Shown piece after piece: positions 39,350 to 50,506 of a DNA stretch of 64,000 bases (positions within the stretch are counted from its first letter, which is position 1; every line of letters starts with the position of its first letter). The position numbers and the translations under genes were made by a program. The DNA is from Jackrogersella multiformis (Eukaryota; Ascomycota; Sordariomycetes; Xylariales; Hypoxylaceae), in NCBI GenBank assembly GCA_902806575.1, contig CADCXD010000004.1, forward strand, positions 1,116,001-1,180,000, in the 5' to 3' direction. The notes under the pieces are model-generated. The model was not told the origin of the DNA. It ran no database searches and saw only the letters and a program-made list of their open reading frames with translations.

Positions 39350-39360
39350 AACCGGATAAA
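39347..39360 (-). repeat. Right arm of 14-bp inverted repeat
   Basis: TATAACCGGATAAA here is the exact reverse complement of 28707-28720. It overlaps the end of the right R2 copy. Confidence 0.5.
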
Positions 39361-41101
39361 TTTAATATTAATAATAAAATATAATAACGTTAAAAATTAA
39401 AATAATTTTTTTTTAATTTTAAATAATATAATATTTTATAATTTTATAAAATATTAATCGTTTAAATTTATCCGATTAATTTTTTTATATTTACGATTAT
39501 TTATCTCTTAAATTTATTTAAATTAAAGATAATTTATTAAATAACGAAAATTAAATAAAATTAAAAATTAAAAAATTTATTTTAATAAATATAATTTTAT
39601 AATATTAATTTATTTAACGTTTTTTTAATAAATTATTTATCGTTATAATTAATATTATATAAATAATATTTTTTTAATTAAACTTAAATAAAAATTAAAA
39701 TAATTATTTATTTAAAATTATAATATTTTTAAACTTAAATAATATAATTAATAAACGTTTAAAAACATTAAAATTATTAAAATTATTATAAATAATAACG
39801 TCGATAATATATTTTTAAAATATAATAATATTTAAAATAAAAAAATTAAAAGTTAATTCGAATAATTAATTATTAAAATTTATATTATTTTTATAAAAGG
39901 ATTTTCGTAAAATTAACTTTATAATTTTATTATTTATTACGTAATATTTACATATATTTTATTTTATCGATATTAAATAATTTATTAATATATTTTTTAA
40001 AAATAATATTTTATTTATATTATTATATATAATAATATAATCGATTATAAATATTATAAATATTATAAAATAAACGATAAAATTAAAGTATAATTTAAAT
40101 AAAAAAACTTTTTACAACCCGTATTATAAATTATATTAATATATTAAATTAATTATTTAAAAATTATCGTATTTTTAATAATATATATATAAATAAATTT
40201 TATATAAATATAATTTTTAAAGAAAATAATTACGACGTATTCGTTATTTTAAAACCCTTTAAAATAAAAATAAATAATTACGTAATTTAATATTACGATT
40301 TTTTATTTTATAATTTTATAAATAAATATTAACATTATTTATTTACGTATTTTTATTTCCGGATAATATTTTTAAAATTAATTTTTATTAATTAAAATTT
40401 TTATATAACTTATATTATTATATATATATATATTTTTATATTTTATCGTTAAATTTATTATAAAAAAAAGTTTTAAATAAATTTTTAACTTATATATAAA
40501 TCCGGTATTAATATCAAAGCTTAATTTTATATTAAATAAAATAATAAAATGATAAAATTAATTAATTATTTTTGAATAAATAAAATTTTATAATTAATTA
40601 ACGGTTAATTATAATTTAAAATAAATAACGAAAAATACCTTTATTTTATCGTTCGTATAATATAATTTCGTTAAAATAAAATTTATCGTTATAATTATAT
40701 TAATATATTTTCGTAATATTATATTTAATAAATAATATTTATTTAAATTAATATTAAAATCAATATTAATTTAATATTAATTAATTTTTTATCGAAATAA
40801 ATTAATAATCGTTATAAATATTTAATCGTAATAAACGTTTTAATAAATATTATTACGTTAATAATTATCTTAAAATTTATAACGTTTAAAATTTTATTAA
40901 TTATTTATAAAAAATTAAAATTATTAAAAAATAAATTATTAAATTAAATAAAATTAAATATTAACGGTTAAATCGAAAAGTATAATATATACGTTAAATT
41001 AATATTAAAGTTTACGATATTAAATTTTATATTAATATAATCGTTTTATTAATATTATTTATTACTTTAATTTATAAATATATCGATTTATTATAACGAG
41101 G

Positions 41102-41106
<5 letters not shown>

Positions 41107-41137
<31 letters not shown>
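41107..41137. repeat. (TTA)n microsatellite in the AT island
   Basis: About ten uninterrupted TTA units, flanked by ordinary RIP-type sequence. Confidence 0.85.
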
Positions 41138-41138
<1 letters not shown>

Positions 41139-42847
41139 GATTTAATATTTAAAATATAAATTAATTTTAAAAATATATTTATAAATATAAAAAACGCGGC
41201 GTTTATAATAATTTTTAATTATAATCGTAATTATTATATTATTTTTAATTTTAATTTATATATTAATAAAACGATATTTAATTTTAAAATTTAATTTTAT
41301 TATAATTATAATCGTAATCGTATAAATATTTTTATTCGTTCGGTTATTTATTATAAAATTAAAAATAAAACTTATTATAATATATCGATATTACCGAAAT
41401 TAATAACGTATTAATATAATTTTTTAAAATATTTTTATAATTATTAAAAACGTTAAGAAAATTATTAATATTATATCGTTTATTAATTTTAAAATTAAAC
41501 GCGTTAAATATATATATTAATTAATTTTTTAACGATAAATTATATATTTTTATATTTTTAAAAACACGTTTATTAAATTACTTTAATATAAACTTTTTTT
41601 AAATAAAAACGAAATTACGTAAATAATTTATAAAAATATAAATATTAATATAAATATAATACTTATCGTTTAATATTATATTTAAATTATATAAGTTTTT
41701 ATGTTTTAAATTAAAATATTCGATTTATTTTATAATTAAATTATTAAAATTAATAACTTTTTAAATAACGATAATTAATTATTAAATTTATATTTTTTAT
41801 ATTACGTTATTTTAAATAAAAGCTTATATTATTAATTAAATAATAAAATTTATTATTAATAAATTATTAATTTTAACGAAACGTTAAAATAAAAATTATA
41901 TTATAAAAATTATAAATATAAAATTAAACGAGTTATTATTTAAATTAATATATAATTAAGTTTAATCGATTTAAAAATAATAAATAATAAAATACGATAT
42001 TATAAAAAGTTTTATAAATAAATAAATATTTAAAAAAAAGATAATTTTAATCGGATAATTATATTATAAAATATTATAATAATAAAGTAAATTTTAAACG
42101 CGAAATAATCGTTTTAAACGAAAAATTATTTATTAACGTTTTTAATAATAAATATAATACGTTTTTTATTTTTAAAAATAAGTAATTAAATTTTCGTTTT
42201 AAATAGTTATTTAATAAAAATTATTCGTATAATAATAAAAAATAATTAAATTCTTTTTTTTAAATAATTCGTTAAAAAACCTTTAAATCGTTATTATTTC
42301 GTTTATAAAAAAATATATATATATTTAACGTTAAATTTAAAAAAGTTAAAACGTATAAAATAAAATAAAATAAAAATTAATAATTAAACCGTTAATATTA
42401 TAATTAATATTTATATTTATAATAATAAATAAAATAAAGTATATCGTTTACGTTAAACGTAAAAAAATTATAAAAAACACGTTATTATTTTAATTATTTA
42501 ATTAAATAATTTATTAATTATTACGTTAATAAAAACCGACGCGAAATAAATCGATCGCGTAAATTTAACGTTAATAAATAAAATAAAATTAATATTAAAA
42601 TAATTATTATACGTTATATAATATATTTATTTTAAATATTATATAAACCGGTTAAAAAAATAATAAATAATATAATAAACGATAAAAATTTAATTATTTA
42701 ATAAAAATAAAACGTTTAATATTATATAAATATAAAATAATAAAATAAAAATAAAATTTTTTAATTTAATAAATAAAATTCGTTAATAAAATAATTTATA
42801 AAATAATAATAAAAAAATTAATATAACGAAATAATAAAATTAATAAT

Positions 42848-42945
42848 ATCGTATAATTAATTATATTATATATAAAATTTTAATTATTATTATATTTATA
42901 AAGTTTTATTATAAATTATTAATATACACGATATATAAATATATA
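42848..42945 (+). repeat. Right copy of 98-bp direct repeat (R1), at the island edge
   Basis: This is the partner of 25588-25685, 17,260 bases away. It ends on the last base pair or two of AT-only sequence; the next bases, GGAGTGGGGCTACT, are of normal composition. It keeps ACACG where the left copy has ATATA. The coincidence of repeat end and composition edge suggests that this is a true element terminus. Confidence 0.88.
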
Positions 42946-42946
42946 A

Positions 42947-44564
42947 GGAGTGGGGCTACTAAGCCCCAGTTATGTGTAATTACATGACATGGCTAAGTAT
43001 CTCTAGCGCTAATGTATTTTTTAGTGTAGATTGCCGCCAGATCCACACATCCCGTCCTCCTTGATAAGGTTTGCTAAGCTCCGTTTTTTACCTTTTTAAG
43101 ACACTATTCGCGGCAGTTTACAGGACGCGCTTGTTACGAATAGTCGCCGCATCTTTTCCAATACCACCTAAGCACTTGCATATTACGTCAACTTATCGAG
43201 ATTCAAAACATCCATCTTCCTAGGTATCTTTCACACATGTTTGTGTTTGCACGTTCCTTTAACTACCTACATGTAGGTAGATGATGACATTATGTAAGAA
43301 CTCAATACCTACTCAATAGTGTATACCAGATAGGTAGGTAGGTAGGTACAGTACATACAATACCTCCCTATGAGCCCTAGAGGTTAACTTTGGAAGATAC
43401 CTACCTAAGAAGGTACCTCACCTGAGCAGTGCATTATTAACAGTACTTGTGTATCTTTTGTGTGACGAAGAAACATATAAACGTCAGGTACCTACTCCCA
43501 GGTGGGTACTTGGCACTGTGTCTGCCTTAAACATATACCTGCCAGGTTACCTTAGGCTAGGTAGGTAGGTAGGCATATGGCGCAGCCTAATCCATTCCTC
43601 TACCTCCTACCTACCTAGAAAGTCACACAGGGCTGAAGTATAATGAGGCTACCAGTGGGGCTATAGCCTTACAACCTGGATACCTTTACTTACCTACTTA
43701 GTCTGCCTAGGAAGGTAGGGTTGAGCATTTATCGTACCTGCCTCGCATGTTAACTTACATACCTAGGTACTTACCCACCTAGGTACTTAGTTACCTTCTG
43801 GTTATCTACCTGCCCTGGTACCTCGACGTCTATTCAACTTGGAACAACAAGCTTCAATATTAAACCTATGCCTTGTTTATCACCATTTTTCAACAAATAT
43901 CATATGCCAAATTAATTCGGTGTAAAACGATGCCCTACCAGCAACACCAGCACCATACCGTTCTCTCCTATTCTCTCCTATTCTAGTCATGCCTACAACT
44001 TACTACCTACCTGGTTAGATATGTACGTGATCTTTCCTAGGGAATTGAGAGATACCTACTTAGACGTTCGTTCACATCACGACTAATTTACAAGGTGCCT
44101 CGGTGGGCAATTCTCTACACGCCAATCTCATATAATTCGTTACATCCTTTTCCATTCTTGTCAATATAATTCTTTCTCCCTCCAGCCAACACACATATTA
44201 AGTAGACGAGGCTGCAGTACACTTTCTACACAGTCTACCGTTCAGGTCGTGATTATTATTTCAGCTGAAATAGGGTAGGTTAAATCTACTTTTCCTTTGA
44301 ACCTGATATACTTTGCCCCGAATACGCATCACCCCCATCAACGCTGTCGTCCCGTGTATCTTAGGATTACGCGAGTCCCTTCCACTGCTGCCTGTAACAT
44401 CTCCTGTCTACCAAATATTTACTTTACATCGTATAGTGTACTGCCTACGTTCTGCCGTTCCTCATTCGACGCCGAAAATAAATACAGAGTACTAACGTGG
44501 ATAGTTGCCTACTAAATCAGTTACCGTTTGACGTACTCGATCATTTTTTTCACAAAAGATTATC
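42947..44564. other. Spacer between the island and the PARP-UBC gene
   Basis: Normal composition resumes at once. The stretch is crowded with TACC/GGTA motifs, especially 43255-43820, and includes a CTCTCCTATT direct duplication near 43962-43983. The last 400 bases carry CT-rich sequence and are likely promoter and leader of the 44565 gene. Short frames near 44297-44515 have no support. Confidence 0.55.
42951..42968. repeat. Perfect 7-bp hairpin at the island edge
   Basis: TGGGGCT and AGCCCCA pair perfectly around a four-base loop, starting five bases after the end of the right R1 copy. It could form a hairpin in either strand. Whether it belongs to the element or to the insertion target cannot be told from one copy. 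Confidence 0.6.
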
Positions 44565-47500
44565 ATGGCACCATCAAAGGCACAGGCTCGTTTTCAAGAC
44601 GACTTGAAGTCTGCAGCTGAAAAGGATCTCGCCAATATCTCTCATATCGACAAAGGAGATGTCGAGGATGAGATCACCCTCGTGTTCAGCCATCCCAGCT
44701 TACCCCATCCCTCTCAATTTGAGATACGTGTTCAACCACAAGGTTAGTATTGATATTTCCTGTTTTTATTGGTGGTACTACCTGGCTATTTACTTCCTCG
44801 TCATCCAAATTCGTGCGGCTTTCGGTAGGCTAATAATAGGACTAGATATTCGAAGCTACCCAACTGACAACACGTTCCTCATTTACACCAACAATGATGT
44901 GCCACCGGACGTTGCACGAGTCCTAGGGGAGTCCATATTCGAGACGAGTGGCATGAAGATTCAAAACATGCTTGCCAGTCTGTCTCAGAAACTCCAAGCT
45001 GTTCTTGAGGGCAACGGGCCCGAAGCAGAAAACGACAGTGCCATGGTTGACGCAGATTCAGACGAGTTTGATTTTGAAATATACGACGCAGATAACAGTG
45101 ACGAGGGTGACTCTATTGAGTTTGATGACCTTTATGGCGGCAACTTTCCCGCTGCAGTAAGCAAGAACCAGGATTCTCACGAACCGATAACGCTGCTTCT
45201 TCCAGCAGTCCGAAAACGAATTCGACAAGATCTGCAGTCCGTATATCATGCAGGCTTTCACGTGGGGCGAGTATGTGGCTTTCAAGATAAGTCATTTGAG
45301 AGCATCATCTCGATCTCGATCCGAGTGAACAAGCTATGTCTCTCTAAAGAGAAGCAGGAGGCATGGGGCCTTGCATCATCAGACTATATTGTTCTGCTCG
45401 TCAAATACCAAGGATGCTACAGCACTTTTGAGGATATGATTAATAGACCAGCCACAAGCTCCAATATGAGCTTCAGCATAAGGAAGTGCTCGAAGAAAAA
45501 GCCGCTGCATAAGCAAGTCACCAATCTCTCCTCGATTAACTTGACCGGTGAACCCAATAAGCAAGCGTCAGAAATACCGGAACTGTCACATATCTGGATT
45601 AGCAAGTCGATTGACGAGTTTATGAACAGCGAATTCATCTTGTTGCTGAAACTAAGGAAACGGCATGGCGTCTCTTGGGAATCGGCCAAGGAGAGGTTGC
45701 AGACGCAAATGTTAGAATCGTCTTGCCGACTTTCGGAAGTCTCCCTGGATGAAGATACAGGTGAACAAAAACTGCAAGAAGATGAAAAGGGAGAATCTAG
45801 CAATTCGGCTCACTTACCTGATTATCTGACTCACGATCATTTCTGGGATGACGGAGCGCTCTCCTTGCCACTCCTTGCCATGCAGTTCGCCTTACGTTAC
45901 CTAGTCAGATGCACTGATTATTGTACGATCTGCCATCGGAAGATGGAAGGTAATTTCGCAGCATTGATGCCCTACGTCTGCAGCAAACCCCTTTGCCTAC
46001 ATCAGTATATGAATCTAGGCCTCGGTCCAAGTATAGACCATGGGATCGTAAACCAACCCTGCGTTGTCGATCTCCTGATAAGTTTCTGCTACGCCAGTCT
46101 ACCTGCTAAATACGACAAGGGAAGGATCGGCATGAGAGAATTTCCTTCGGGGTTGGGCCTACGAGTCCCGAAGATCAGGGGACCTTCACCTCCTACTTTA
46201 CCTTCCGCAGACGCAATCATCAATGGACCTCGTACCGTGCGTATCACTGGGGGAATACTTATCGATCCAGTTGAAATAACCTTCAACTGGCGAGCGTCTA
46301 CCGCCTCTATAATCGGAAACAAAAGCCGCGTTGATGTCAAGCAGGGTCAATGGGTCGTGATAACAACCGAAGAGGTAACGAAATTCTCTTCTTCGAAAAT
46401 ACTTGTACTGCATCATGCTCGTATCGAGGCGATATCCCTAGGAACTTTACAGCTAGCCATTGCATCACGACATGCGATGCCCGGAACCGATACACAAAAT
46501 ATCACAGATATAGAGCTCCTTGGTGGCAACGTAAGCGACGGCATAGCCAGCTATCTTGTGCTCTGCGATGCCGAATTTGACGAGATTGAGAGCGATCAAG
46601 AAAAGGCATTCTCCATAAAGCTTATACTTGCTAGCTTGCCATCTGTTACGGACATGAGATCGTACTTGATGAGTAGCCGACAACCTCTAGCCAAATGGGA
46701 TCGGATGACACGAGCCGCTGTAGATCTGCTGAGGTGGATTATAGCTTCAAACCGATCATACATCGTACAGGTTGACGAGGGTCCTGAAAGGATTTCCGGT
46801 GTTAAGGGCTGGATCCAATTCAGATTCGCCCAGGGAACTCCAGAGAAAGAGGAGCTATTCAATCAAGCTATAGAGGAAATCACTAAACCACGCAAGACCC
46901 TCGTCGCGTGGCATGGAAGTGCCCTCGCGAATTGGCATAGCATTATTCGACGAGGCCTCGACTACAGCATCACCCTAAATGGTCGGGCCATGGGCCACGG
47001 AATATATTTTGCTAGAGATTTTGATTATAGCAATATATACACCACAAACTCCGAGACTCCGGACGATCATGTAAGTATACAGTTCCTAATGTTGATACTG
47101 CCAGATCGTTATACTAATATGTCTCCTGGCAGTTAGCGATATGGCCCCAATCATCGTTGAAGCCACAAGGTGTTGTTAGCTTGAACGAGCTTGTCAATCT
47201 TCCCGAGAGATTCGTATCTAACACACCCTTCTTCGTGGTACAACATTGCCACTGGACTCAATGTAGGTATCTTTTCGTCAAATCTGTGGCGACAGAAGAC
47301 GCACATGGGGCCCTTGACCGTAGACTCGCTCGTCGTGATGCCAGTCGGCCGAAAGATAAACAGGTTGCGGAATTTGTACAAGATACTAAATGGGTGACCT
47401 CGGGACCGTCCAGGAGACAACTATTCATTCCGAAACATGCGATCTCCTCTGCGCAGTATAGACGACACACCCCGGCGGGGGTTTCTGAGGGGGGGCCCGA

Positions 47501-48212
47501 GATAGACAGTAGTGACGACGACGAAGAAGATATGAAGTTTATCTTCGATGAAATCAAAGCAACGCAGGAAGACCCGACGTATGAAACTGATTTCCGCCCT
47601 GGAACGCTTGACTTCTCTACCCTTCCACAGCTGGCACCGCCATCTTACGCAACCATTTCCGCCCAGAAAACTCTCGGACAAGAGATCAAAAGGCTGGAGA
47701 AGATACAGTCTTCGACGCCCCTTCACCAGCTCGGATGGTACATTGATTTTGAAAAGATAACTAATCTATTTCAATGGATTGTCGAGCTGCACTCCTTCGA
47801 ACCAACGCTCCCATTGGCACGGGATATGAAGTCGGCAGGATTTACCAGTATCGTCCTCGAGATCCGCTTCTTGCGTGGATTCCCTATGTCCCCGCCATTC
47901 GTGCGAGTGATTCGTCCTCGATTCCTCCCGTTCATGATGGGCGGAGGAGGTCATGTCACCTCGGGAGGTGCCATGTGCATGGAGCTTCTGACAAATTCAG
48001 GCTGGTCGCCAGCAAACAGCTTGGAGAGCGTTCTCTTACAAGTCCGTTTGGCGATTTGTACCGTGGACCCTCAACCCGCACGCTTGGAGACCACAGGCTC
48101 ATTTCAGACGAAATACGGGGTCAATGAGGCGATTGAGGCCTACAAACGAGCAGCCGCAACCCACGGCTGGGAAGTTCCCGAGGATCTGCGTGACGCATCA
48201 CAGTATGCATAG
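44565..48212 (+). CDS. PARP6/8-like ADP-ribosyltransferase fused to a UBE2Q-like E2 domain
   Basis: Exons 44565-44742, 44840-47070 and 47133-48212 give 1162 residues. Residues 1-110 are RWD-like; 120-165 are highly acidic. A Cys cluster at C417, C421, C424, C440 and C445 matches the zinc-binding region of PARP6 and PARP8. The ART domain spans about 740-850, with HGS (His751) and GHGIYFA (Tyr782); the position of the catalytic Glu of PARP1 appears to be Phe (836 or 837), before RYLFV. The absent Glu predicts mono-ADP-ribosylation or no activity. After a linker with an acidic DSSDDDEEDM block, residues about 985-1150 form a UBC fold, with GGAMCMELLTNSGWSPANSLE closely resembling the active site of UBE2Q; Cys1085 is the predicted thioester cysteine. 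The first intron acceptor (44838-44839) was chosen because it alone keeps frame. PARP-UBC fusions are, to my knowledge, known in filamentous fungi. Confidence 0.87.
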
Positions 48213-50506
48213 TCACAGGCCACACTCATACTGGTGGTTTGGAAACTGTCTCGATTGGCATTTTCTAACATGTCTGTTGGTCTGATTTGCGCGCTAGATG
48301 CTTACTAAGTATTACCTTGGCTCTTTCGAAGACGAGAATCATGTCGCATGAACATTACTTTGTAGGTGGTTTACGGCGTTTTGTCTCGTCCCGGCGAAGA
48401 TTCTGCATAGGGATACAGATGAATGTGTGCCAACGGGCTGATGTCCCGTTGGTGTTGTTGTGCTTCTGTACTTCAGTTAAGTAGTCCATAGAGACACATG
48501 ATAATGAACATGTTGGCTTTACGACACGATTTATTCCATGTCATAGCACCCACAGGATAGTAAGGTCTCAGAAGTGACAATGCTTTCAACAATACAGACT
48601 CTTTTGACTTTGGCTAGTCGTCAGCCAGTAAGCAGCAGGGATACAGCCTTCAACAAATATGCTATATCCCTTCCATTGCATTTTTCCAACCACCAACCAA
48701 CCTGCCTGTCCGGCATTATAAGCATCATTAAAATCTTACCTTGCAGATAAAATTAATGTGGAAAATCAAAACACCCTAAACTACTGCTCGATTGCAGTGT
48801 TAGAGCTTCATTACATATTATGACAATGTCTCTATCCCAAACCCCAGTCCCTAGGCTCCTCGACGACAAAGGTCAGGCTCATGGGTTTTTATTACGCAGT
48901 ATCCTGCTACGACATGTGATCGTCCTAGCTTTGGTTGTTCTCTCACTGGCTAGCTTTCTCGTAATACATCGTTGGGAAGTGAGAATAGCAACGTTTTCCT
49001 TCCAGCGTCCTCTCAACATATTTTTACTAGAGACTAACGATTACTTGTGAATAGTTGCTCGAATACAAATACCACTATGTTATCGTGCCATCGAGTATAT
49101 CCACGAGCCTGTGGGGCCAGAAGGGAGGTGATCCTGCTGTGCTGTCAACTCCGGCGAATTTGTCCGGCATTGCGGAGGCTGCCTGGTTGGGTAATAAGTG
49201 ATGGAACGGTTTAAGTATTTGGGGCCCAGGTGATGGAGATTGACTTGCTAGTCCTTCTACTTCCGTCTTTATTTGGAAGGGAAGAGTGGTTTAAAGAGTT
49301 TTATGTCTTTGTAAGACAGTGTCACGATCCGCTACTGGAAACCGGTGTTCCGAGGACGCAGGATCATCGGTATGTTGGCTCAGAAGAGCCTCAATTTTAC
49401 ATTAAAGAACTCTTACGACAACCTATTTTATAAGCTCTGGTTACTAAGTTAAAGGTGTACTTATGGTAAAGGATATATGTTAATGCCGGCGGTGTGGTGA
49501 TATGTTACAGGGAAACAGAAATATCCATATAGACAGTCTAACTTCAAAATTCCATGATCCTCCATAGATCCCCGGATTCCCCCGGGTAGTCGAGTGTATT
49601 TTAGAAATCAAGTGTCTCCCGAGTTTTTGTTTTGGAGGAAAGGTTAGGTACGTAGGGTATTTATTCTTTCAAAGCCGATTCAAACATTAATATTAGGTAT
49701 ATCGACAGAAGTATATATAGCAACGATGCTGTCTCGATGACCTTAATGTCCATGGTTATGCTAGGTACCTACGGTAGGTACCTAATCGATCTTTCCTTTA
49801 TGGCTTTAGATTTTAGCTTCTTTGTACCTGGATAAGTACCTACCTCTTAAAAGACAAGTCCGGTAAGTGGGGTCGATAAATATATGGAGACTGATCTGCC
49901 GCCCAGACACAACCTTAGAAGATGGGGTATGTACCTGTGTACCTAAGTAGGTACGTACCTACTTACCGATTATGGCTAGGCTGCTAAAGTTAGTGCAGTC
50001 GCTGTGGTCGCTGTGTCACACAATAAGCGTGTAAGTGAAATTAACCTTGGAAGCTTGCGATCAATCTCCATTTAGTTCATCCTACCTATTTATTCCTCTA
50101 TTATCAACTTCATCCTACCCTTCGAACACTTCACAACTTTTCACACCATATCCAAGTTGACGAGTTCGCTCTAAAACACACAGTTCCTATATTCTATTAA
50201 ATGAGTTAAATGAGAATCTAATTTTTCTTTTCCAACTCTATTTCCAATTTTCCTTTTACAGATTCTACCAACCTAGAAGTCAAGCAAACTTGAACTCCAA
50301 AAGGTTTTTCCGACTACCCACGATTCGATTTACACATTGCCTTCATAGTTTGTACCCCCCAAAACACTTCTTCAATACGTATTTCTACCTATTATACCTC
50401 CCTCATTCCTCTATCCAAATCCGTATTTGAGGGTTTCTCCGTCGACTAGTTCATTGTCAACCTCCAAAACTTCATCTACCGGAGACATACTTCCAACCTA
50501 TTCAGT
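48213..50506. other. Spacer between the PARP-UBC and SDS3-like genes
   Basis: No gene is supportable. A 76-codon frame at 48820-49050 has one hydrophobic segment but nothing else. GGTA motifs lie near 49762-49785 and 49925-49970. The 400 bases before 50507 are CT-rich and A-poor, as in fungal leaders, and probably hold the untranslated leader of the SDS3-like gene. Confidence 0.5.

Larger units (their letters stand above)
25300..42946. mobile_element. RIP-mutated AT-rich island of decayed transposons
   Basis: Composition changes sharply here. At 31501-31560 I count 8 TA, 6 CG, 1 TG and no CA, and all six C residues are in CpG; at 40801-40860 all four C residues are in CpG and there is no CA or TG. 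Loss of CpA/TpG with retained CpG is the mark of repeat-induced point mutation, not of methyl-CpG decay. No open frame of 60 codons exists in any frame. Sampled lines at about 25.4-27.2 and 39.4-42.9 kb have roughly 0-13% GC, while those at about 27.5-39 kb have roughly 15-25%, suggesting a later insertion inside an older, more mutated one. Direct repeats (25588/42848 and about 28895/39233) point to retroelement ends. I could not identify the element family. It would be expected to be H3K9-methylated heterochromatin. Confidence 0.92.

Noticed and set aside
25300..42946. Mitochondrial DNA insertion as the source of the AT-rich island
   Set aside because: Mitochondrial inserts would show recognisable rRNA, tRNA or cox/nad reading frames and would not show selective loss of CpA/TpG. 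The CpA-specific depletion points to RIP of nuclear repeats.
25300..42946. Calling the island a centromere
   Set aside because: Composition would suit a regional centromere, but 17.7 kb with active-looking genes very near both edges is more like a transposon island. Only CenH3 mapping could decide.
48820..49050. 76-codon frame with one hydrophobic segment
   Set aside because: A single membrane-like stretch arises easily by chance; no conserved motif, and the flanks look non-coding.
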